NCBI GenBank assembly: GCA_964030785.1
Contig: OZ034967.1
Span: 56,023,265-56,087,264, forward strand
From: Siderastrea siderea
Lineage: Eukaryota; Cnidaria; Anthozoa; Scleractinia; Rhizangiidae
Direction: 5' to 3'
Length of the DNA stretch: 64,000 bases
The notes under the pieces were generated by a model. The model was not told the DNA's origin. It saw only the letters and a program-made list of their open reading frames with translations, and did not search any database. Made by a program: the position numbers and the translations under genes. Of the stretch, positions 1-7,145 are shown in pieces. Positions within the stretch are counted from its first letter, which is position 1, and each line of letters starts with the position of its first letter.

Positions 1-878
1 TCATTTTCCATTAACTCAACATTGACTGCAGATTTCGAATTTTTTGAATCGGTTTTCAGGTTGATAATTTTATTGTTATTCAGATTCAAATCTCCGGTCA
101 TCGAAACTGAACCATCTTTTTTAATAGATTGTATTTTTGTTATTTCACTGTCAACGTATTGTTTGTTTGCGGCGCTACTATTATATCTAGGTGTTCCGAG
201 GTTGTGAATCTGTTTATTATTATTTGGTGCAGAACTGAGAAATGATATTGGATTTCTGAGAGTACCCCCAGTTTTTTTATTTAGAAATGTATTGTTGATA
301 AAATTAAGGTTCACGATATCTAATCCATCATTTTGCCCTGAATTGAAATCAGGGACCTGTAATCTACCTTGAAATGTTTGTTTTATTGTCTTTGAAAGGT
401 CTGCTTTATTTTTTACTGAATTGTCGACATAATTCTTATTCGTTCCATGATCTGCATTGACTGGGTCTTTGACATTTGTAACAAAATGGTTATTCATATC
501 CAAAGATTGAAGCATAGACCCACCTTCTTTTTTACTCAAGAATATATTCCGAGCTGTGTTATAAGAGATGGCTTTATTCGTGTTTCCATGAATTGGGTAT
601 GGCTGTGGTTGTAAAATTAAGTCTCCGCTCATAGTTGCTCCTGTCTTTTTCACAAACTGATTTGTATCCACACTTGAAATCTTAGCTATTTCACTATCTA
701 ACTGGCTTTTTATAACCACATCATTATTATTGGTTCCTTGTTTTACATTCACTAATTTTTTATTCTGCATATCATAATCATTATTAGCATCTAATTTAAA
801 TCCAATACCAGGTAAACCTCTGAGACCTCCCGAATTCATAAAATGATTAAAATTCAATACTCCGTTGTAAAAACTCAT
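1..878 (-). CDS. Phage tail-fibre-type repeat protein, partial (C-terminus outside window)
   Basis: Translating the minus strand from the ATG at 878-876 gives 292 codons without a stop, running off the window edge. The sequence is rich in Asn, Lys and Ser and contains about four copies of a module of the form D-x-N-N-x-K-I-x-N-L ... N-K-x-Y-V-D, for example NKNYVDNSV, NKQYVDSEI and NLNNNKIINL. Two copies of a T-M-S-G-D-L-like segment (ATMSGDLIL, VSMTGDLNL) precede modules. This is the repeat found in many bacteriophage tail fibre and receptor-binding proteins. It starts 11 bases downstream of the ATPase stop on the same strand and has an ATAAATG start context like its neighbours. A virion spike or fibre role is inferred; the C-terminal domain that would decide it is missing. 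Confidence 0.75.
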   Translation of the reverse strand, partial: MSFYNGVLNFNHFMNSGGLRGLPGIGFKLDANNDYDMQNKKLVNVKQGTNNNDVVIKSQLDSEIAKISSVDTNQFVKKTGATMSGDLILQPQPYPIHGNTNKAISYNTARNIFLSKKEGGSMLQSLDMNNHFVTNVKDPVNADHGTNKNYVDNSVKNKADLSKTIKQTFQGRLQVPDFNSGQNDGLDIVNLNFINNTFLNKKTGGTLRNPISFLSSAPNNNKQIHNLGTPRYNSSAANKQYVDSEITKIQSIKKDGSVSMTGDLNLNNNKIINLKTDSKNSKSAVNVELMEN

Positions 879-889
879 TTATTAAATAT

Positions 890-1534
890 TCAAATTATTT
901 CAGTAAAATTTTTTGCATTAAATTTTCGTGGCTTATCAACATACAGAAAAGTATATGGTTCATTTGTTGCCAAGAGATAGTCGTCTTTCTTAACGTTCAA
1001 TTCTTGACATATCCTACTCTGTTCATTCTTACTTGGAAAATCGAAAATGCAGTGATGGGAACAGTTTAATCTGATGGTTTTGTCTGTATTGTAAAAAGAC
1101 TGAGACAGATAAATACAGCTGCAATTTTTATTTCGAGAGTTCGTGAAATAGTTTCGTATTTCTCGATCATTTTTCACTCCAGTGTTCAAGTAATCATCAA
1201 AAATGATTAACTTTTGGTTTCCATCATCCATTTCATGTAAAGGAATTATCTCACCGTTGCTATCTTCAATGATATTATAACCATATTTTTTCGAAAGAGG
1301 TTCAAATTTTTTCAACAAATATTGATACTTGTTTTGCTGTAAGTTTTTAGCATATAGATAAATCTTATCAAAAAATAATAGGGGTTTGTTTATCATGTGA
1401 AGCAAAAGATTGGTTTTACCACTCCCACTCGGAGCGCAGATTAACATTCTGAAGCATCTATCTGGCATGAAAGGATATAATTGGGTGAAATTACTGTCTT
1501 TATCACCTTTCACATCATAGTTTGGTATTTCCAT
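890..1534 (-). CDS. ATP: FtsK/HerA-type genome-packaging ATPase (A32-like)
   Basis: A 214-residue ATPase. The P-loop APSGSGKT is at residues 34-41 and the Walker B strand LIIFDD at about 109-114, followed by a region with conserved Asn and Ser (NYFTNSRNKN, LSQSFYN) as in the A32-like packaging ATPases of Polintons and large DNA viruses. By family it should drive genome entry into preformed capsids. It is transcribed leftward, divergent from the capsid cluster, and is followed after 11 bases by the tail-fibre-type gene. Start chosen at 1534: the codon sits in the context TTAATAAAATG seen at other starts of the element. Length is typical for the short Polinton version. Confidence 0.9.
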   Translation of the reverse strand: MEIPNYDVKGDKDSNFTQLYPFMPDRCFRMLICAPSGSGKTNLLLHMINKPLLFFDKIYLYAKNLQQNKYQYLLKKFEPLSKKYGYNIIEDSNGEIIPLHEMDDGNQKLIIFDDYLNTGVKNDREIRNYFTNSRNKNCSCIYLSQSFYNTDKTIRLNCSHHCIFDFPSKNEQSRICQELNVKKDDYLLATNEPYTFLYVDKPRKFNAKNFTEII

Positions 1535-1703
1535 TTTATTAATTTACAATAGAATTTTTCTGAATAATTTTATGCGACACGCCATGTGACACGCCATGCG
1601 ACACGCCATGTGACACGCCATGCGACACGCCATGTGACACGCCATGCGAGCTTTTTTATATTCAATTGAAACAAAAAAATATTTTTTGTTTCAATGAAAT
1701 AAA
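1535..1703. promoter_or_regulatory. Divergent promoter region between leftward and rightward gene blocks
   Basis: This 169-base gap separates the ATPase (leftward) from the first rightward gene. It holds a 12-base tandem repeat (1573-1644) and a near-palindrome at 1665-1695 built of two arms of ATTGAAAC followed by an A/T run. ATAAA motifs abut both start codons. A bidirectional promoter or enhancer is inferred from position only. Confidence 0.5.
1573..1644. repeat. Six tandem copies of a 12-base unit
   Basis: The unit TGCGACACGCCA alternates with TGTGACACGCCA, three copies of each, so the true period is 24 bases. It ends in a partial seventh unit. It is GC-rich inside an otherwise AT-rich promoter region. 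Confidence 0.9.
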
Positions 1704-2690
1704 ATGAGTCTCCTCAAGTGGAAAGAAATGGCTGAAAAAAGATCGAAAATAGGTCGAGATGTTAATACTATTAGAGAAACGCTAAAACAAAAGAAAATAA
1801 CCGATACAATGAGTGATGTTGAAGCAGAGAAGCTTTTCAAACCGATAACATCCGGTTTGAAGGAGTTGACGCAACCTCAACCTTTTAAAAGACGGTTGCA
1901 AAGGAAAAAAGTAGAGGTTCCAGATTATGGTATCAATATAGATGATGAAGAAATACCAGATTACAATCTTGAAGATTTGTTTCATGAACCAGAAAATACT
2001 AAACAGCTTGTTCCAAAACCACCCTCCTATGATGATGTTCTCAAAGATTTGGAAACAGGAAAAAAGAAAATATATGTCAATCCTGAGTATATGCAACAAC
2101 TTGAAGACCCCCCAGAATATGAAGAAGATGAAGTTCCAGATTATGAGATTTTTGAAGAAGATAGAATAAATGAGACTTTAGATGAACTTGGATTGACCAA
2201 CTATGATGATATTGAAGCACAACTCAAAAGAGAAGATATGACAGAAAAAACAAGACATTCTTTCTTATCAAAGAAAATAGAAAATGCAGTCAAGAAAAGA
2301 CAACAACTCCCAGGTTACAAAACACATATTACAAAGCAGTTGAATAAAGGTTTGATAACCCAATCTGAAGCACAGTTCAGAAGAAAGGTCATCGATGACT
2401 CTCGAAAAGTTCTCAACGATTATATCAATTTCAACAAAAATAAGTTGAAGAGTTTCAAAGGTTCCGGTCTCAAAGGAAAGAAAACAAAACGAGGTGGAAA
2501 AGCCATCGCAGTTTTCATCAATCCCGAAGAAGCAATCAAAAAATTGGGATTGATAGTCGGTTCGATTGATGCTGGAAACAATAGCATTGAACTCAGAAAC
2601 ACAGGTGTTGCCATTCTCGATATTTTGTTGAGAAATTACATAATTAGCAAAGATAAATACAATAAAATTTATAAAAACTTTTTCATGTAA
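1704..2690 (+). CDS. Conserved Polinton protein of unknown function, acidic middle and basic C-terminal part
   Basis: A 328-residue protein with no enzyme motif that I can see. The N-terminal third is charged and carries a recurring V/I-P-D-Y pattern (VEVPDYGI, EEIPDYNL, DEVPDYEIF at about residues 70-150). The middle is acidic, and a basic stretch (KGSGLKGKKTKRGGK, about 254-268) precedes a compact hydrophobic C-terminal domain containing AGNNSIELRNTGVAILD. I recall that last block as widely conserved in cnidarian and other invertebrate Polintons, without known function. The basic Gly-rich stretch could be a maturation-protease site or nucleic-acid contact, which is speculative. It is first in the rightward block, 5 bases before the next gene, with AATAAAATG at the start. 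Confidence 0.7.
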   Translation: MSLLKWKEMAEKRSKIGRDVNTIRETLKQKKITDTMSDVEAEKLFKPITSGLKELTQPQPFKRRLQRKKVEVPDYGINIDDEEIPDYNLEDLFHEPENTKQLVPKPPSYDDVLKDLETGKKKIYVNPEYMQQLEDPPEYEEDEVPDYEIFEEDRINETLDELGLTNYDDIEAQLKREDMTEKTRHSFLSKKIENAVKKRQQLPGYKTHITKQLNKGLITQSEAQFRRKVIDDSRKVLNDYINFNKNKLKSFKGSGLKGKKTKRGGKAIAVFINPEEAIKKLGLIVGSIDAGNNSIELRNTGVAILDILLRNYIISKDKYNKIYKNFFM

Positions 2691-2695
2691 AATAA

Positions 2696-3466
2696 ATGAA
2701 TACTACATTAGTTTTATCTTCTCACAACGTTAAGAAGAAACAAACAAAAAACAAACCGAGCGATTTCACAATCAGATATAATCAACCAATAATACTTGAT
2801 CCAAACAGACAATATGAACTTGGTTTAGGTCGAATTATATCCATGTCTTTCACATGGTTTAATATCAAATCAGAGTTGAACAACCAAAAAATAAAATACT
2901 CTTCAGATGGTGGAAAAACTTGGAGAGATATAATCTTCCCACCGGGCACATGGAATTATATCAGTTTCAATGATTTTATCAAGCAACAGACAAAAATAAC
3001 AACTTCAAGCTCGACCACATATCCAATTACATTGCAATTCAACAACACAACTTTCAAAACAACAGTAAATTTGGCAACAAACTACCGACTGGACCTTACA
3101 ACATCGAATTTTGGCGATCTGATTGGATTCAACAAACGAATTTTAACCAGTTCTGAAAATGTTGGTGACTACACACCAAATCTCAGTCAAGATACAGAAA
3201 TTTTGAATATACATTGTGATCTTATTTCAGAAAGTCTCGTTGATGAGCATGAGACAGATATTATCTACACTTTTAGCACAAATGATTTACAACCATCTTA
3301 TGCTTTTACTAAAGAGCCATTGAGAGTTCAATATTATCCAGTGAATAAGTATATCATAAACACCCTGCGGGTATACATTACTGATGGTAAACGACGAATA
3401 ATAGATTTGAATGACGCAGATACATCATTTTCTCTGATTTTGAGAGAAAAAAAAAATAAAAGATAA
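2696..3466 (+). CDS. Candidate minor capsid (penton) protein, single jelly-roll type
   Basis: A 256-residue protein beginning with a short polar leader, then a beta-rich sequence with the pattern S-D-F-T-I-x-Y-N-x-P-I-x-L-D-x-x-x-x-Y-E-L-G-L at about residues 22-46. I associate this pattern with Polinton/adintovirus penton-like minor capsid proteins. Predicted beta strands dominate, with few charged helices. Position supports the call: it lies just before the major capsid gene, where relatives carry the penton. It starts 5 bases after the previous stop and has AAATAAATG at the start. The jelly-roll fold is not provable from sequence by eye; structure prediction would decide. Confidence 0.6.
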   Translation: MNTTLVLSSHNVKKKQTKNKPSDFTIRYNQPIILDPNRQYELGLGRIISMSFTWFNIKSELNNQKIKYSSDGGKTWRDIIFPPGTWNYISFNDFIKQQTKITTSSSTTYPITLQFNNTTFKTTVNLATNYRLDLTTSNFGDLIGFNKRILTSSENVGDYTPNLSQDTEILNIHCDLISESLVDEHETDIIYTFSTNDLQPSYAFTKEPLRVQYYPVNKYIINTLRVYITDGKRRIIDLNDADTSFSLILREKKNKR

Positions 3467-3473
3467 TTATAAA

Positions 3474-3839
3474 ATGCCGACGTACAATTACAAAAGAATT
3501 TTTCATCCAAGTCTTGGAAGATTTGTTTACAAACATAAAGGATCAGGTTTAATTGTGGATAATATTTTCAAACCAATGAAAATGATTGTGGATAAAGTTT
3601 TAAAACCTGTTGCTAAAAAAGCTTTGAAATCGGGAATAGAAAGTGCTGGTGATAAAATTGGTAAAAAAGTTGTTGAAAAAGTTGCTGAAAAATCAGGTTA
3701 TCTTTTCATTAAAGACCTTCAGTCTTTGGGAAAACAAATTCCAAAAGCAACAAAAAAAGAAAAAGAAGAAGATTACAACGTGATATTGAATAGATTGATT
3801 TCTGGAAGTGGCATAAAAACAAAAAAAAACAAAAAATAA
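3474..3839 (+). CDS. Small basic virion core-like protein
   Basis: A 121-residue, Lys-rich protein (N-terminal MPTYNYKRIFHPSLGRF). It has a central amphipathic helix-forming stretch (VDKVLKPVAKKALKSGI and VVEKVAEKSGYLF) and a very basic C-terminus ending KTKKNKK. Two Gly-Ser-Gly sites (HKGSGLIV near residue 22, LISGSGIK near 111) resemble the xGxG type of site cut by adenain-like proteases, so it may be matured in the particle. Length and charge suggest a DNA-binding core protein like adenovirus pX/pVII; that is inference. It sits between the candidate penton (7-base gap) and the major capsid gene. Confidence 0.55.
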   Translation: MPTYNYKRIFHPSLGRFVYKHKGSGLIVDNIFKPMKMIVDKVLKPVAKKALKSGIESAGDKIGKKVVEKVAEKSGYLFIKDLQSLGKQIPKATKKEKEEDYNVILNRLISGSGIKTKKNKK

Positions 3840-3866
3840 AAAAAGTTTCAAACATATAAATAAAAG

Positions 3867-5156
3867 ATGACTTTCAGAACAAGTGATAAACTACAGAGAT
3901 ATGAAATGGTTAGATTTTCCCCTAACAATATCATTGAACAACCTGGAAACAACAATACTCAGAAAAAAACAGGATATAAATTCACAATAACCGACAGATC
4001 CACTTTTTTTGATTATTTCAACGGATATTTCGAGGTAACCAAAGAGCTTCAAAAGAAAGCTGATGGATCTGGTTTTGCAGCTGCTGACCGAATTTCGATG
4101 ATTAATGGGTCACATTCTCTCATCAAACACATGGTTATCAAATCTGCTGGTAAAACAGTGTATGATAGTGACAACATTCATAGAATCACAAATGTCAAAA
4201 ATTTGCTGGAGTATAGTGATGATTTCAGCAGGTCAGTGGCAAAAAATAGTTTTTGGTATCTTGACACAGAAGATTCAACAGCAAATACAAATTCGGGTTT
4301 TGAAGCAAGGCGAATTTTAACTCAAGCAAACCAGAACAATGGCGGTGGTGGAGCCAAAAGCATAAATGAAATCATTCCGTTGAACAGATACAGTTTCTTT
4401 GAGGAATTGGAAGACAAGATGCTTCCTCCCATGCAGATCACATTCGAAATGGATTTGAATGGTGATGATGAAATGATTCACAAAGCGGCCGCTGCTGATG
4501 ATGGGCGGGTGGTTGTTACAAGACTTTATCTTTGGCTTCCAAGATTAACTCCTAAAGATAGTGCATACGGTGAATTTGTGGAAAATTTTCTCAAACCAAC
4601 CAAATGGACGTACATGAAAGATATGTATATTCAGAGTGCAGATACAAGAGCAGTTCAAAACATGTTTCAAATTAACCCGGCCATTGACAATGTTAAACAT
4701 GTATTCATTTATCTACAGAGAACTGATGGTCCAAACAATGAGGAATCTGAGAGAACTCCTTACATTTTTAATACTTTCAAGCTGAATGCAGCCGATAACA
4801 ATAGCTCTCTTGCATCGTGTCGTTTGGAGTATGGAAACAGTACTTTTTATCCTGAATTAGAGTACGATGCCGATTCAAAAGTGAGAATCTTCAACGATCT
4901 AATGTCTTATGCTTTTCGAAAGAATGATATGAACACAGGAACACAATTAAATGTTCATAATTTTGCATCTCTTTACGGTCTTGTCTATTTTGATCTAACC
5001 TACCAAAAAGAGGTTATCACTAGAGACCCAAAACAACTGATTTTGAACTACAGATTGAATGCAGCACCAACAGCTAATGTGAGAGCTCATGCCATTGTAT
5101 TTTACGAAAAAGAGGTTATTGTTGACAAGGTTGGAAATGAACTTATGATGGTTTGA
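3867..5156 (+). CDS. MCP: Major capsid protein (hexon-like, double jelly-roll type)
   Basis: A 429-residue protein. The N-terminal part (TDRSTFFDYFNGYFEV, then SLIKHMVIKSAGKTVYD and NVKNLLEYSDDF) and the later segment with LYLWLPRLTP match, from memory, the adintovirus hexon/Polinton major capsid proteins, which fold as two jelly rolls and assemble as trimers. The C-terminal half is beta-rich and ends with a strand-like segment (AIVFYEKEVIVDKVGNELMMV). Genome position, after the penton and core genes and before the pVI-like gene, agrees. The start context is AAATAAAAGATG. The frame is intact along its length. Confidence 0.85.
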   Translation: MTFRTSDKLQRYEMVRFSPNNIIEQPGNNNTQKKTGYKFTITDRSTFFDYFNGYFEVTKELQKKADGSGFAAADRISMINGSHSLIKHMVIKSAGKTVYDSDNIHRITNVKNLLEYSDDFSRSVAKNSFWYLDTEDSTANTNSGFEARRILTQANQNNGGGGAKSINEIIPLNRYSFFEELEDKMLPPMQITFEMDLNGDDEMIHKAAAADDGRVVVTRLYLWLPRLTPKDSAYGEFVENFLKPTKWTYMKDMYIQSADTRAVQNMFQINPAIDNVKHVFIYLQRTDGPNNEESERTPYIFNTFKLNAADNNSSLASCRLEYGNSTFYPELEYDADSKVRIFNDLMSYAFRKNDMNTGTQLNVHNFASLYGLVYFDLTYQKEVITRDPKQLILNYRLNAAPTANVRAHAIVFYEKEVIVDKVGNELMMV

Positions 5157-5159
5157 TTT

Positions 5160-5201
5160 AAAAAAAAATCGTGAATTTATTTTATTTCGTAAATAAAATA
5201 A
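5160..5201 (+). promoter_or_regulatory. A/T hairpin promoter-like leader, copy 1
   Basis: The leader contains GTGAATTTATTTTATTT, a short spacer and AATAAAATAA, which can pair as a hairpin ending at the start codon. The same leader, slightly changed, lies before the next gene at 5641-5682. Confidence 0.5.
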
Positions 5202-5621
5202 ATGGAAACAGAACTACACGAAATAAATGTTACACTTTCAAAGTATCAGAAAGAAAAAATTTGTAAAGCTTTTCACAACCGTGAAAAAATCTTACTGAGG
5301 TTGAAAAATGATGCCCTCAGAGGAAGTGATACTCTTCTTATTCCTTCAAAGTCATTAAAAAGGTTAAAAAATGATAAATCAACTTTCGTTGAAAGGTTGA
5401 AAAATGATACTCTTTTTGTAAATTCAACGGCTGATGAAATGATGGAAAATTATTATATTCTTTTTCATCCAACTATCGTTGAAAGGTTGGAAAGTAAACG
5501 AAATAATGAGTATAAAGGAATGGAAATAGTTTTGGATTATTCATTAATAACTGACTTAACAAAAGATTCTGTCACTCGGAATATAGAAAAACTGATTGAA
5601 TGTGGTGCCGACTGCCATTGA
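5202..5621 (+). CDS. Truncated paralogue of the following pVI/pX-like virion protein
   Basis: A 139-residue protein whose first 50 or so residues closely match the N-terminus of the next gene: both carry E-I-N-V-T-L-S, K-A-F-H-N-R-E and K-N-D-A-L-R-G-S-D-T-L-L. After that it has its own tail with two or three short repeats of the form ERLKND/ERLESK and lacks the Gly-rich hydrophobic region of the partner. Upstream DNA is also duplicated, including an A/T hairpin before the ATG, so this is a tandem duplication of promoter plus gene head. No function can be assigned; it may be a regulator or scaffold, or a decaying duplicate. The frame is open and the start context is AAATAAATG. Confidence 0.65.
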   Translation: METELHEINVTLSKYQKEKICKAFHNREKILLRLKNDALRGSDTLLIPSKSLKRLKNDKSTFVERLKNDTLFVNSTADEMMENYYILFHPTIVERLESKRNNEYKGMEIVLDYSLITDLTKDSVTRNIEKLIECGADCH

Positions 5622-5640
5622 ACTCATGATTGCTTGATTC

Positions 5641-5682
5641 GAAAAAATTGTGAATTTATTTTATTTTCATCAATAAAATAAA
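5641..5682 (+). promoter_or_regulatory. A/T hairpin promoter-like leader, copy 2
   Basis: Near-copy of the leader at 5160-5201: GTGAATTTATTTTATTTT, spacer, AATAAAATAAAATG. The duplicated leader shows that the promoter travelled with the gene head in the duplication. Confidence 0.5.
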
Positions 5683-6486
5683 ATGTCTACAGAACTATAC
5701 GAAATAAATGTCACACTTTCTGATTTTCAGAAAATGAAACTTAGTAAAGCTTTTCACAACCGTGAAACAATCAAACTGAGGTTTAAAAATGATGCCCTCA
5801 GAGGAAGTGATACTCTTCTTGTTCCTTCAACGATCGTTAAAAGGTTGGAAAAGAACCGCAATATGAATAAAGGAATGGAAATAAAACTGTCCAAGACCAA
5901 TATCAGAAAACAGGTCGGTGGTTCACTTTTGAGTTCAATTTTGTCACTCGGTCGAACTTTCGGACCGACATTGGCAAAAACACTTGGATTATCAGCTCTC
6001 GCCGGTGTCGCTTCCGAAGGAGCATCTCAGGTTGTTAAAAAGATATCCGGTGGTTCACAAACTGGCGGTTTCCTCATTCCAAATTCTAAAATAGATCAAC
6101 TCATCGCAAATAAACATCTCTTGAGTGAAAAACAAAAAAGAGATATTATCAATGCAATCCAAACCGGTTCCGGTGTTCATATAAAACCAACAAAAAAACA
6201 AACCGGTGGTTTTCTCGGCACTCTTCTTGCGTCGATCGGTGTTCCACTCGCTCTTGAAGCTTTCAAAAAGATGGTGGGTGGTTCAGGAGGAGTTCCAAGA
6301 ATTGGAAAACCCCCTTTGAAAGATGGTGGATCGGCTCCCAGAATCGGAAAATATCAACCACCGCCTCCATTTTATGGAACATGGGAAAACTTTGGCGGAG
6401 GGAAAAAAAAAAAGTTGGGGGAAGGGTTGCTCCTTGGGAAAAACAGTCCATTCAAAGGGATTCCACTGTTGGGAACAATTCTTTGA
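5683..6486 (+). CDS. pVI/pX-like virion protein with Gly-Gly maturation-type sites
   Basis: A 267-residue protein. The N-terminal 60 residues (MSTELYEINVTLSDFQK ...) are shared with the preceding paralogue. Then come hydrophobic, helix-prone segments (SLLSSILSLGRTFGPTLAKT at about 83-102 and FLGTLLASIGVPLALEAF at about 176-193), each preceded by a Gly-Gly (VGGS, TGGF), and a Pro/Gly-rich basic tail ending LLLGKNSPFKGIPLLG. This layout fits the pVI/pX-like proteins of Polintons, which are thought to lie inside the capsid and to be cut by the viral protease. Codons near the 3' end include an 11-A run (6403-6413), and the last 106 bases overlap the protease frame. Start context AATAAAATG. Confidence 0.7.
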   Translation: MSTELYEINVTLSDFQKMKLSKAFHNRETIKLRFKNDALRGSDTLLVPSTIVKRLEKNRNMNKGMEIKLSKTNIRKQVGGSLLSSILSLGRTFGPTLAKTLGLSALAGVASEGASQVVKKISGGSQTGGFLIPNSKIDQLIANKHLLSEKQKRDIINAIQTGSGVHIKPTKKQTGGFLGTLLASIGVPLALEAFKKMVGGSGGVPRIGKPPLKDGGSAPRIGKYQPPPPFYGTWENFGGGKKKKLGEGLLLGKNSPFKGIPLLGTIL

Positions 6487-6995
6487 AATTCCGCAAAAAT
6501 GTACCATTGAGCAATCACGATTTGATAAAATGGTGCCGACATCTCGGAATTCCAATTGACAAAGGTGGTGTTTTATCAAGAGAACAAACTGTTCCACACA
6601 ACCACAAAATGGCGTTTTTCATTTACAATCTTGAGCCGTCATACATGAGTGGAAGTCATTGGGTCGCAACATTTGTAAAGGATGGGAGAATCAATTATTT
6701 CGACAGTTTTGGGTTGCCACCATTTCAAGAAATTGTGAATCATGCAGAGAAAAAGAATCTCACTCTGATTCATCAAAATAACCAGATACAAGATTTGGGT
6801 ACAACCACTTGCGGATATTTTTGTTTATACTTTTTGAATGAGATGAACAAAGGTTCATCGTATTTCGACCTTTTACAAGTCTTTGATGTCAATGATACCA
6901 TGAAAAATGAGAGATTCATTGAAAGATATTTTGAAAAAATTTCCCACCATATTGTAAATGAAAACGTATTGCGTAAAACAAAGAAAAGAAACTGA
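6381..6995 (+). CDS. PRO: Adenain-like cysteine protease
   Basis: The open frame encodes the adenovirus-type maturation protease (C5/Ulp1-like fold). From the ATG at 6381, the catalytic His is H93 in GSHWVATF, the acidic partner D108 in NYFDSFG, the oxyanion-hole Gln Q137 and the nucleophile C144 in TTTCGYFC. The seven-residue Gln-Cys spacing matches adenain. The recognisable domain starts only at about residue 42 (PLSNHDLIKWC). No in-frame ATG lies between 6381 and that point, and the first 35 codons overlap the pVI-like gene in another frame. Real expression may therefore use ATG 6381 by leaky scanning, or a -1 shift at the A-run 6403-6413. It should cleave capsid and core precursors. Confidence 0.87.
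   Translation: MGKLWRREKKKVGGRVAPWEKQSIQRDSTVGNNSLKFRKNVPLSNHDLIKWCRHLGIPIDKGGVLSREQTVPHNHKMAFFIYNLEPSYMSGSHWVATFVKDGRINYFDSFGLPPFQEIVNHAEKKNLTLIHQNNQIQDLGTTTCGYFCLYFLNEMNKGSSYFDLLQVFDVNDTMKNERFIERYFEKISHHIVNENVLRKTKKRN
6403..6414 (+). promoter_or_regulatory. Candidate -1 frameshift site (A AAA AAG) at the pVI-like/protease overlap
   Basis: A run of 11 A followed by G gives the heptamer A AAA AAG at 6408-6414, with AAA (6409) and AAG (6412) as zero-frame codons of the pVI-like gene. A one-base backward slip continues at 6414 in the frame of the protease, which then stays open to 6993. Expression by slippage is inferred. A length error in the homopolymer is the main alternative. Confidence 0.4.
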
Positions 6996-7110
6996 GTGCG
7001 TTGAACCCTCAGGATATAAATATGCAAAAAACGGTCGACTAATGTTTTTTTGTACATGTGCTGAATGTGGAATAACTAAAACTAGATTCGTGAAACAAAC
7101 GGGAAACTAA
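6958..7110 (+). CDS. Small zinc-ribbon protein, 50 residues, overlapping the protease end
   Basis: A short frame starting at ATG 6958 inside the protease gene (overlap 38 bases) and ending TAA at 7108. It encodes MKTYCVK near the start, then YAKNGRLM and a C-terminal CTCAECG with KTRF. The layout resembles small zinc-ribbon proteins (DUF5679-like) that I recall from Polintons: an N-terminal YCVxC knuckle, a K-N-G-R turn and a C-terminal CxxC (C34/C37 here). The first knuckle is altered: the position expected to be the second Cys is Gln 8, with another Cys at 14, so metal binding may be atypical or lost. Start context is TGTAAATG. Function unknown; nucleic acid binding is plausible. Confidence 0.6.
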   Translation: MKTYCVKQRKETECVEPSGYKYAKNGRLMFFCTCAECGITKTRFVKQTGN

Positions 7111-7145
7111 TTAGCCCGTCTGAAGGGGCGGGCATTCTGAATACG

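Noticed and set aside
1573..1644. CRISPR-like array
   Set aside because: Units are directly adjacent without spacers and lie in a eukaryotic transposon; it is a simple tandem repeat.
1782..2099. Minus-strand frame opposite the 328-residue gene, and similar frames opposite the capsid and polymerase genes
   Set aside because: Antisense shadows of strongly coding sequence without motifs of their own.
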